A DNA stretch of 64,000 nucleotides from Sphagnum compactum (lineage: Eukaryota; Bryophyta; Sphagnopsida; Sphagnales): contig OZ234497.1 in NCBI GenBank assembly GCA_965153455.1, forward strand, positions 2,418,001-2,482,000. The letters are read 5' to 3'. The notes under the pieces were generated by a model. The model had not been told where the DNA came from, did not search any database, and saw nothing but the letters and a program-made list of their open reading frames with translations. Positions 22,795-33,284 of the stretch are shown here, piece after piece; positions within the stretch are counted from its first letter, which is position 1, and every line of letters begins with the position of its first letter. Position numbers and translations under genes: made by a program.

Positions 22795-24774
22795 AAGGGT
22801 TCTAGGGTTTAGGGTGTAAGTGAAAAAGAAGATTGACGCAGAGAAACAAACAACCCAAGTGTTCAGTTTTTAATTGTTTGATATCCCACCCATTGTGTTG
22901 ATGTGATTTTTTGCCCTTGAAATTAAGGGAATTTCAGAAAACTCCCGAATGAGCCTCAAAGAAAATAGGTAGCAATGGTTGATTTGCAATGCTTCATGAT
23001 GAGGAGAAAGATGAAAGACTTGAGATTTTTCTATGTTGCTACTAGAAAAGTCTCAACCAACATGGTAAAGTAACCTTTTGGAAAATTATCATATTTGGCA
23101 AGTGTAACAATGAATGACCCACATTGGATGAGCATCTAAACCTAAGGTTAGGGTCAATTGGAAAGATGTATACCAAATATATGTGCACAATTATGGCACA
23201 TTAACAATTGAGGGAAGATGTTAGTTGTGCAATTGGTGTGACATTTAGAAATATTTGAAGGACAATAAAAATTTAAATAGAAAGAAATTGTTTGACACCT
23301 TTAGTTTTACATTTATGGCAATCCTATAATGGCAACTGGGCAAACACATCTTACAAAGGTGTCAAGGGTATAACCTAATTAGTGGAAAGAATGAAAACAA
23401 ACTACAAAAATTAGAATGGTTCAAAGTCAATCACCATAACTCTAATTATCAAATTCATCATACCTAAGTGCATTGCAAAATGTGGGTATGTATTTAAGCT
23501 ATAAGATTATTTTCTCAAACATACCTTTTTTTTACCCAACTCAAAACAATTATCCATCCTTGGGTAAAGGTAAACACCAAATATATACCAGCCACATTGG
23601 GTGAAAATATGGTAAGTCTGAAATGTTTACCAAGTAGCGAGAGTACCTATTGAAGGGTGCTGTAGTCATGATTTGATGGTAGAGGTTAAGTATATGGCCC
23701 TTCCTTAGTACCAAATGTTGCAAAGCCAGTTGTACTTACAACGGTAATTAAAAGCATAACAAAAATATATATATATTCCTATATTTATTATGGTGTTTAC
23801 CAATATTATGCAATTATTTGATTTGTTGATAACCACTACTTCTGATTTTTCTAAATTAATAAAAGAACCATTGGCTTCAGTTTTTTTTCTAAGTCGGAAT
23901 CAATGAACCTCGAGTTCCATATTTTCACATTTAAGCATCTAGGTAGTTACAAATAGTGGAATTAGTGCAAATTAAGTAGGAAATTGTTGTGTGACTCCCA
24001 TCCCAAATTCTTCTAGGTACCTAGTGTTGGCTTGAACAAATTTTGCATCAATTTAAGGCCATACAAAAGCCTTGAAAAACCCAAAACACAAATAACAGGG
24101 CCATTCTTGAACTTTTCATAACCAACTGAAAATGGGCCAGAATGAAGCAGCACCCACCAGCCCATCATGCAGGATGGATGATCAGTGGACAGAAAACACT
24201 TTTTCATTGTATTCCTATCCCATGTGGTTAGCTATGTACAAGCATCCATATGCATCTACCTACCTAGTAGTCACCAAGTGCCTCACCCAATTACATAGTA
24301 ACCACCTACTTTCGCTACTTACTTACCTAGGATACTTAGTACTTGCCATTGACATAGGTTTTTAGAGATGTTGGTCAGTTCTTGGTTTTTTTTTGAAGAG
24401 TCATGATGTTGAAGTCTAGAGTGTTTTTTTGACCATCTAGTTTCAGGTTTAAGAAATATTCTCAAAAATTAAAACCCATCAATTCTAATGTCAAGTCCAA
24501 GTTTTTAGACCACTTGTCCTGGGATATATGAGACCCATCAAGTTGCAACTACAAATGACAAGGTGCAACTAAAATAATCAAAAATGGCATTTTTGTTGCA
24601 AATGACAAATTGAAAAAGAGAATTTTTTTTTTGTGAAATCTCAAGAAAAGGTTCGTTTGACATTCTAAGTTTTTGGTTGATCCCTCAATCATGTTTGTTT
24701 ATTACTGTGGGTTGAATCAGTTACCATCCAATACCCTCTATCTCTAATCGTAGGTTTGTTTGATTAGTTAAATC
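22795..24774. other. AT-rich spacer downstream of RING gene A
   Basis: Begins with the 3' untranslated region of gene A, which includes a CTAGGGTTTAGGG telomere-like word at 22801-22813. No frame with coding character follows. ORFs at 24013-24207 and 24132-24365 are overlapping and opposite. The end of the stretch leads into the gypsy remnant. Confidence 0.4.
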
Positions 24775-25860
24775 ACATGAAGGTCTACATGAAGATCAAT
24801 TTGCATGCAACATACAACTTGGTGTACATCTGAGAAGGTGAAGAATGGATAACAACTTGAACATGTTAGAACCATTTTAAATACATTGTGATGCCTTTCG
24901 GCCTTTCAAATGCACTTGTCATCATTCAAATCCTAATGAATGATGTTTTCCATGAATACTTGGATGATTTTGTGGTCTATTACATCAATGACAATCCTAT
25001 TTTCTTAAAAAATGTGGAACAACATGAACAAAATGTGTGACTTGTTATGGACAAGCCCAAAGAATTCGAACTCTACAACAAATTGGAAAAATGTGAATTT
25101 CATCAAACCAAACTAGAATTCTTTAAGCACATCATCTCTAAAAATGACATTTGCATGGATCTTCGCGAGGTTCAAACCATTATGGATTTGGTTACCCCAA
25201 CTTATGTCTGTGATGTTCAATGTTTTCTTGGATTTACTAAATTCTACCAACATTTCATTGCACATTGTTCCATGATAGTGACCCCCTTATTCATCTATTT
25301 CAAAAGGATCAACCTTTTCCATGGGAAGTAAAATATGAAACTATCTCTCAATCTTTGAAATTTTCTTTCATGAATACCCCATCCTTGATTCATCTAAACC
25401 CCTTTAAGATTGTTTATCTTTAAAAAAAATGTTTTCAACTTTGCAATAAACATCATGTTTTCACAAGTTGGAAAAAACGACCTTCATCCTGTCAATTTGC
25501 ATCTTTGTAAATTTTCTCCTATTGAAATTAATACAAAATTCATGATATAAAACTTTTTGTGATTGTGGATGCCTTTCAATAATGATGTCATGTGCTTGAA
25601 AGGGTTCAACATAAAATCATCATGTATTCAAATCACCTCTAATATTTCATGACCATTTGTGTTTTGAATCAATACCAAGTTCAATGGGCATTATCCTTAT
25701 CCTAATTATGGTTCATCATCACATACGATCTTGGTGCCAATAAAGGAAACCAAATATGAACTATCCTATTGCTTGTACTTTCTGCTTAAAGAGGGAGATG
25801 CAGCTTATGGCAAACAATGTGATGTCATTTTTAAACTCGAACATCTTCGATTTTAAGCAT
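24775..25860 (+). pseudogene. Decayed Ty3/gypsy reverse transcriptase and RNase H
   Basis: Plus-strand frames read through gypsy pol landmarks in order. At about 24885-24950 is the MPFGLSNA motif. At about 24955-25000 is the catalytic region, where the usual YLDD has become YIND. At 25047-25330 is the connection block with KLEKCEFHQTKLEFF, then FLGFTKFYQHF. RNase H-like wording follows to about 25860 (FSQVGKN, HDIKLF, VLERVQHKI, LGANKGN). Stops and frame changes are frequent, so it is inactive. No LTRs, protease or gag were found. The integrase end expected downstream on the same strand is missing; an integrase/chromodomain remnant lies just beyond in the opposite orientation. Confidence 0.75.
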
Positions 25861-26459
25861 TATGAATAACTCTTGATAACAAAACTCTTCTTTGTTAGAT
25901 TTGTGAAGATTTGTAAAAAGATTTCCTTGTTATTATTATGGGCACAAAAATTACCAAGACTATTATTCCAAAGGACATGAACCAACCATGACAAAAGTAG
26001 GCCTAGTTTTAAATTCAAACATGAAACACAAAAATCAAGGACAAGAACATGAAGTGTGTAAGATGTAAGTTTAAATCAAACATTATGATGAAAACATGAA
26101 AAAATAAACATGTTTATGGTGTAAAATCATATTTAAATTAGTGTTGAATATACTAAAGGTAATGTGAAAAGGATTATTTCTACTTATACATTATTGTGAA
26201 CCTAGCTACTTAAGGAAAAATATTTCAAAATATCTTAACAAACCTTCTTGGGAACTTTCCTAACTCCATTATGGATGAATAGTGGATGAATTTTGTCCAT
26301 GTGGATGAAAAGTGGACATTCATGGATGAATTTTGTTTCTGATCACATTAGTAATGACGCAAATAATGATGTTGGCAATGATACTAAAAAGGATGTTAAT
26401 GATGATGTTAAAGATATCATTTGTGGTTTCACCTCCCTTTCTAACGATAAGTTTCACAA
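25861..26459. other. Junction between opposed gypsy remnants
   Basis: AT-rich, no coding frame. A short repeated phrase (GGATGAATTTTG, GTGGATGAA) recurs several times at 26273-26340. The breakpoint between the plus-strand and minus-strand gypsy parts must lie here. Confidence 0.4.
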
Positions 26460-27600
26460 AGAACAACCTTGGGCTTGCTTGGGTATCATCAATGGAATTC
26501 TTTAATCTTTCCATGGCATTTGAAAGGTGTTTAATTAGCTTGCATGTGTGCTCATTCACATCATAGTCTTGCCAATGAATGAAGTATTGTAACTAACCAT
26601 TTGGTCTCTTCAAACAAAATAAAATTTACACCTCATACCCTTGTTCACCATTGATTTCAATTAGCAAAGGTGGTTTGAGAACTTTTCCTATAATGGTGGA
26701 TGCATAATAAAGTTCCAACAAACAAACATGAAACATGAGATGGATTTTCATGGAACTTGGAAGCTTAAGCTATAATGTCACATAATTTATTTTCTTTATG
26801 ATGGTGAATGGACCAAGTCTTGGTAGTCCAATTTCTCAAAAGATTTGATCTTTTGTCATCAAAACCAAACTTGGTTTTTGACCTTGAAACTTGGTTGTTT
26901 CTTGTGATGTTCATCAACATTCTTCTTAAATTTTTGTTTTGCACCTTTTTGAATTAAATACAAGTTAAATTCAAATGTCCATTAACTACAGCCCAATCTT
27001 GGCCTTCAAGATTTATGATTTTGTTCACCTTGGATATCAAACCTCGAATGCAAATCGTGATTTGCATTAAAAACAAAGTGTTTGTTGTGTTGACAAATGC
27101 ACCATGTTGATGTAAGCAAATTTTGCCATGAAAGAAAGGTTAGACCAATTAGCTTGATGATAATTAGTTGTGCATCATATGTATATTACTCCAAGATTTG
27201 ATTGACCCATTCTATTTGCCCATATGTCTAGAGTGGAAAGCTAAAAATAACTTCACCTTCATACTTAAAAGCTCAAAAAACCTTTTCCACAATTTAGATG
27301 CGAATTAGGGTCCATAATTAGAAATAATATCTTCAAAGAGGCCATGATAATAAAAAAACATGATCAACAAATAACTTGGTTATTCTTTCACCAATTATTG
27401 TTTTGGTACAAAGGGTGAAATGACCTATTTTTGTCAAGTGGTCCACCACCACCAAAACATAATCATAAAAATTGAAAGGTGGAATATTTGATATGAAATC
27501 CATGGTGATGAAGGGATTAAAAATGGCTAAAGGAAGCCATGAGTGCAATGTTTTATTTATGCAAAAATATCACATGACCCAACAAATTCCATTTCATTCA
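26460..27600 (-). pseudogene. Decayed chromovirus (gypsy) integrase and chromodomain
   Basis: On the minus strand from about 27590 downward there is first a short region before the core, then the integrase core at 27548-27333 with MDFISNIPP and VLVVVDHLTKIGHF, a good match to gypsy integrases. A decayed C-terminal part follows (about 27320-26700) with VFHV-like and LLELYYAST wording. At about 26640-26490 is a chromodomain-like end (INGEQGYEV, LQYFIHWQDYDVNEHTC, KHLSNAMER). The order integrase then chromodomain is the chromovirus arrangement. Internal stops show it is dead. It lies opposite in strand to the reverse transcriptase remnant 600 bp to the left. Confidence 0.75.
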
Positions 27601-28469
27601 TAAATTATTATTTGCAATCATAAGTGCCATATGTGATTACAAATTCCTTTAATTACCTTGGACAAATCACAAAAAAATTAGTCACAAAAGATTTGATCTA
27701 ATATAATCAAAATGGAAATTACATTCAGGTGTGACTAACACAAAATTTTCATTCAATTAGCATCCAACCAATGTAACATGGTTATTCATGCTTAGTTTTT
27801 TTAATTAAAATTTGTAGTCACATATGCTTACATGGCACATTCATTTACAACTAGTTTTACAATTAAAATGAGGGGGCACTAAAGTTTTTTTACCACTAAA
27901 ATATTGACATGTGGCAAACCCCAAGTTCAATAAATGGCACAACATACCCTACTTAGGGTAAGCCACTTAACTTAACTAGCCTCAAATATTTTAATTAAAT
28001 GACTTAACAAAACATGGCACTAATACAAAAGTGGGGTGTAATTCATTGGCCTAAATCACTATGGGACCTTAATAGTGAAATATGTTCATTACACCTTAAT
28101 GATTTCACCTTAGTTAAAGTTATTTCACTATAGGGTCATTATGTAAACATCATGTTTCACTACTAGTTGACATAATTCACTATTGTAATCTATTATGGTA
28201 AATAGGTTTATTTTTATGTTGTTGTTTTAAATACGTTAATGTAATTTAAGATATACCCTATGTTATTTTAAGCTACCTTAGGTTATTTTAAATTATACCT
28301 TAAGTTATTATATGTTATTATATGTTATTATACCCTAGGTTATACCTTAAAATTATTATAAATTAAATTATCTTAAAACATTTATGGGTTATATTTTAAC
28401 TTAATATGAGTTTTTTATTTTATGTTATTTTAAATTAAAGTTTTAATTAGACCTGAACTGCACCTAAAG
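27601..28469. other. AT-rich spacer, no supported gene
   Basis: No coding frame. A weak inverted repeat is visible between about 28063-28082 (GACCTTAATAGTGAAATA) and 28120-28138 (its near complement). From about 28200 the sequence becomes a low-complexity mix of TTATTTTAA/GTTATTATA words. Confidence 0.4.
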
Positions 28470-28472
28470 TTA

Positions 28473-28612
28473 CACTAGTAGAAAAACCCTATTTTTTTAC
28501 TTGTCTTAGGCGACTAAAAATGTCTTTTGCGACTATTTTTGATCAAAAATAGTCGCAAAAGACATTTTTAATCACTTAAAACAAGTCGAATAATGGGGTT
28601 TTTCTTCTAGTG
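28473..28612. mobile_element. 140-bp CACTA-type MITE, near-perfect hairpin
   Basis: The ends are inverted repeats: left CACTAGTAGAAAAACCC, right end complement CACTAGAAGAAAAACCCC. The arms continue pairing inward through GTCGCAAAAGACATTTTTA to a TGATCA centre near 28531-28536, so most of the element can fold on itself. It is flanked by a TTA direct repeat (28470-28472 and 28613-28615), the 3-bp target duplication expected of CACTA (En/Spm) elements. No coding capacity. Confidence 0.8.
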
Positions 28613-29600
28613 TTATTTTATTTTAAGTTATTATATGTTATTTCAAGTTATACTTTAAGTTATTCAAGGTCATTCTACTCTATGTTCTTATTGATTATTT
28701 TATTGTAAGGTATAATGACTTAGAATAATTTGAAATAGAATAAAATAAGTTATAAGCTAAATAAAATAACATATAAAAAAATTGCATATAATAAATTAAG
28801 GTTGAATAACCAAAGGTACAATAATTTAAAATAACCAATAATAATCTATAATATATAATATATAATAGCCAACAATAGCTTATGATAAAATAGTCAAAAG
28901 TACTTTAGGGTAAAACAGCCTAGAATAGCTAACAATAACCTATGATGGAATAACTTATGTGAAAATAACCTAAAATAGTTAACAATAACATATGATAAAA
29001 TAGTTAAATAGCCTAGGGTAAAAATAACAAGTATTAACCTACGATAAAATAACCTATTATTAACTAACCAATAATAACCTATGCAGTACAACAAAAGGTG
29101 TCCCTGTATGCCAAGTGATTTCACTAGATTATGAATGAATTCACTAGTCTTAGTAAACAGGGATTAGTTGGAAAGTAATGAATTCACTAGCTTAGTGAAC
29201 AAGGTCTAGTGCACTACACCCACATTTTGTAGTAGTGATGATAAATAATTTAAAATAGCCAATAATAGCCTATGACAAAATCAGCAATAATAGCCAACAA
29301 TAGAATAACCAACTATAACATATGTTACAATAGCCTAAAATGCCCAAAAATAACTTACAATAGATTAATCAACAATAACCTACAATAAAATAACCAAAAA
29401 TAGCTTGTGGTAAAATAACCTAAAATAGCCAACTAAAATTTATAATAGAATAACCTAGAATAATCAACAATAATTTACAATAAAATAATTAAGAACACCC
29501 TATGATAAAATAACGTAAAATAATCAACAATAACTTACAATAGTATAGTTTAGAATAGTTTATGTTAGAATTGCAAAGAATTGCCAAGAATTATCTAGGG
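28613..29600. repeat. AT-rich degenerate repeat field
   Basis: A recurring theme of AAAATAACC(T/A)AAAATAGCCAACAATAACCTATGATA-like words, spaced about 30-45 bp, covers 28790-29080 and 29240-29580, interrupted by a MITE at 29084-29237. Apparent minus-strand ORFs are products of this repetition. Confidence 0.5.
29084..29237 (-). mobile_element. 154-bp CACTA-type MITE, copy 1
   Basis: Reverse-complemented, this segment aligns along its whole length with 56228-56381. Its right end reads CACTACTACAAAATGTGGGT on the minus strand; the other end is the CAGTACAACAAAAGGTGTCCC type (one G for C in CACTAC). It is flanked by ATG at 29081-29083 and 29238-29240, a clean 3-bp target duplication. No coding capacity. 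Confidence 0.85.
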
Positions 29601-30044
29601 GAAAGAAAATTTGCATAATAATATGTGAGGACAAAAAATATCATTCATTTAAATAGTGGTTCAATGGTTAAAGACTTGTTTTTAAAACATGAAAATGAAA
29701 AGAAGTGAAAGGTTTGAAAACCTTCACACTTGATCTTAAATTGGTGGGCTAGGTGTTTAGGTGGGCTAAGGTTTTAATTTAGGTTAAGTAGCCTAGTGAA
29801 GGTTCCTAAATGCCTAGCTTATGTTTTTAATTAATTATTAATGAATTTGTTATTATGGTTTATTTATTAATGAATTTAATAATAATGATTTAATTAATAA
29901 TGAATTCGATCAATTATTGATAAATTCACATGTCCATAACAACTGGTCCTCATTTACTAAGGTGTTGGCCACTTTCACCATGGTAAATTTGTTCACTCAA
30001 AATCTAGTGAACTTGGACACATATTGGTGTAATGATAGATTTCA
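29601..30044. other. AT-rich spacer, no gene seen
   Basis: Short ATTAATAATGAATT words recur at 29830-29925. Nothing else is visible. Confidence 0.35.
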
Positions 30045-31190
30045 TCTAACTTCCTTGTTCTTGGATTCATCAAGCTTCGAGTGACACTTAAACCATGCGT
30101 TCAATATAATAGAATTTTTTGATCTATTCAAGACTAGATTGTTGTAGGGATAGAATCATGAAGTCTTTTCAAATCAACAATACATTAAATTTGAAGGTCC
30201 ATAAAAATCCAAGAAGCATAAACTCCTACCTGCACATAGTTATGACAATGGGTTTGGGCACATAGTTGTGATAGTAAGTTATATGTCATTACAAAATCAA
30301 ATTCAATCAAAATTGTTTCACACCAATTTTTTTTAATTCAAAAATAGATTGCAAAATAGTCTTTGAACTCACAAGGACATAAGCACACATATCGAAATAA
30401 TTGCAAAGTTTATTCCAATGCAAAATTGTATTTGGATTCATAAGGACCTTAAATCAATAATTGAACAATTACAAGTATATGTAAATGTCATTTAGATTCT
30501 AATCCTTTCCAAGTTGTTGTTGGATTTATCAAGGGTCATGTGGCACTTTAACCATTTAAGTGGAACTACACAGAATTGTCAATCTATAATCACAACAAAT
30601 TTGCAAGGACAAAACCACATAGTCCTTTCAAAGCACAATTTAAGTAGATTTTGAAGGTTCATTTGAAACATCGAACAAATATAGATTTTTGGAAACCCAG
30701 TTGTAAGCCCATCAAATCGTATGGATTTTGAAATTATTCAAAATACACATTTTAGGTGGTTATTACAAGATAGAGAGTGCACATTCAAAATTATAATATT
30801 TTAGTGCAAGATTGAATATTTAGATTCTTGCACAGTATAATCACTAAAAGTAAAAACAATTTAAACCACCTTAAACTTGTAGTGTGACTCAAAAATACAA
30901 GTGCATGAAAAAATGTCACCTAGATTCCAATGTTTTTCAAGTTGTTGTTGGATTCGTTAAGGGTCATGTGGTACCTTCACCATGGACTCAATAACACACA
31001 ATTTTGTTAATTAAGAATCAAGGCAAATCTATACGAACAAAACCATGTGGTCTTTTCAAAACACAAAGTTAGATTTAAAGGTCCACAAAGCACCCAACAA
31101 AATATAAACTCCTTGTAAATAGGCCTTTCCAAGCACATCGTACTTTGCCAACCACCCACATCAATCACTTGATATTTATTGCATGACATT
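30045..31190. repeat. Imperfect tandem repeat, about 445 bp x about 2.6
   Basis: Units start near 30045, 30495 and 30930. Each has, in order, a GTTGTTGGATTCxTxAAG-like word, GTG(A/G)CACTT(T/A)AACCAT or a variant, an AATT(G/T)T...GATC stretch, AAGTC(C/T)TTTCAAA, and TTGAAGGTCCATxAA followed by AAACTCC. Conservation is moderate. It abuts the 72-bp repeat field on its right. Confidence 0.6.
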
Positions 31191-31201
31191 TCTTAATTTT
31201 T

Positions 31202-31650
31202 ATTTGTCTTTAAAAGCACTCATATGAATCAATTAAAGCACTCTAAGATCACTTAAAAGGAAAAACTACTTTGATAAGTGGTTCATACAAGCTTTCAAAT
31301 GAATCACATAAACATTCTAACCATTTAAAAGTAAGGAGTGCTTTGATAAAAAGTTCATACAAGCTTCTGAATGAATCACTCAAGCACTCTAATGTCTTAG
31401 AAGCAAGAAGTGCTTTGATAAGTAATTATTGCAAGCACCCAAATGAATCTCTCAAACACTCTAACCTCTTTGATCAGGAAGTGTTATGATAAAGGATTGT
31501 ACACAAGAATTCGTACGGATCATTCAAGCACTCTAATCATTTAAAAACAAAAAGTCCTGTGATAAATAGTCCTTACAAGTATTCAAAGGAACAACTCAAG
31601 CACCTTAATCAATTAGAAATAAGAAGAATTATCATGATAAGCAAGTCCTA
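31202..31650. repeat. Minisatellite, about 72 bp x 6
   Basis: Units carry a GATAA...TTCATACAAGC...AATGAATCACTCAAGCACTCTAA core. The GATAA marks fall at 31273, 31344, 31417, 31488, 31561 and 31636 (spacings 71-75 bp). A partial unit precedes them. The 72-codon open frame at 31271-31489 is a translation of the repeat. Confidence 0.75.
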
Positions 31651-33284
31651 TAATCATTTTGCTCATTTTTAAGCATTCAAAAAACAAAGTACACTACTTC
31701 AAAGCACACCATCTATTGTTCAAGGTTTCACACCCAAATCCTTCACATCATTATGTAACCCAAATTCAAATTCATTCATGAATGTACGTAGCTTTGTCCC
31801 ATGAGTTCACAACTTGTTGCCCAAAAAATTCACTTTGCAAATTGGTTGCGATGAAAACTCTAAAATAGGCCCATCAAAAATCATCATCACTCAGCAAAAA
31901 TGCAATACATTTCCATGTCAATTTTCACAAAGCTACCTCATAAGTGCATGAGAGATGTGGGGGATGAATTAATGAAGTGTACGATGTTCTTGGTATGAGG
32001 CAATGCAATTTTGCAACAACTATTGTAAGCCACAAACTTGCACACTCCCTATCAAAAATGCTTTATAGGGAGTTTACAAAGGTGTGTGTGTGTGTGTTGG
32101 ATTCCTTTGAAGTTCTTCCTGAATTTGAGGGCCCAGTTTTGGGTGCTTCTATGCAACAACTATGTGCATTTGAACTTTGCCGATCATGTGGGAGTTACCT
32201 TTGTCTATGAATTGATTTTTAATGGTTTCAATCGCTAAAATTGTACTTAAAAAAAAAACACTAAACAGGAGGGGCTTTTTCCCTACGCTCCCCCACGGTT
32301 CTTCGTTCCCCACCGCCGCCGCTCACCAAGCCCAAAAGTCGTTCTCTAGAACTGGCATTTGAGGGGGCGTGTATGAATGAAGAAGAAGCATCGTGCGCAG
32401 CGACGGTGGTGCAACGCGCAGATGAGTCGCGTTCCAGGACGGTGTGACAGCTGATGAGAAGGGCAAAAAGGAGTACTCATTAGATGATGAAGAAGACGAA
32501 GAAGAGAAGAAAAATCGGTACTTTGCTGAAAATCAACGCGAGACTTACGACATCCCTTTACCGACAGAAGCAACCGACGCGTGTCGCCTCAAGCAGGCAG
32601 CTGGACAGACCGTCTCACGTCTTCCTGGAAAATAAGAATATTGGGCACAATATTCAACACTAGGCTAACTACAAATGGAATGAAACTGCCTTGCCAAAAG
32701 TGGCGATGATTCATGATAACATTTAGTCACATTTGGCTAAAGCCAAATATGAGAATACTTTTTTAAGAACATTCTTCTCTATTTTTGGCTACATAACTGA
32801 ACCATGTATAGAAATATAATGCCGATTTTTAAAAATAAATAAATGGTCGAATTGTGACTATTGAGAATCTCAAAAACCAATTGGCGCATTTAATTTTTAA
32901 TATAGCTTTTTGGCTACATTTAGTCAGCAAGAAAGAAAAGGCTGCTCGCAACTTCCTTGAAGAAAGAGAACACGATTTTTAATTTTTTTTAATTTTTAAT
33001 TTTTTCTCTTGGAATTTTTCTTTTGGTTTTGGGTCCACGCGGGGAGGCGATCGAGAGCATTTTCGAGACATTTTTAGAACTGTAGTGCTAGTTTGGTTGG
33101 TGATATATACCTTGGGATCTGGGGTTTACGCTCTGGGAAATCGGTATTGTGACGCCTGGAGGAGCACTTCTTCTTCTTGTTGTTGTTGTTGTTGTTGTTG
33201 TTTTTTTTTGGCGGAGGTGGGATTGCGGCGTTTTCCTCTTGAGTGTTTGAGCTCAAGCAAGAAGCAAGTTCGACATTCACAGTG
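31651..33284. other. Spacer and 5' leader region of RING gene B
   Basis: A (TG)n run lies at about 32083-32097. A markedly GC-richer island (about 32280-32640) holds a frame that becomes open after 32437. Reading plus strand to the TAA at 32633-32635, it includes a charged YSLDDEEDEEEKKNRYF segment; it could be a stray exon or captured gene fragment. 33020-33284 is a probable leader of gene B with a TTC/TTG repeat at 33170-33200. Confidence 0.35.

Noticed and set aside
26293-26566. Asp/Asn-rich plus-strand frames
   Set aside because: They are antisense to the chromovirus chromodomain remnant and to GAT/AAT-rich spacer.
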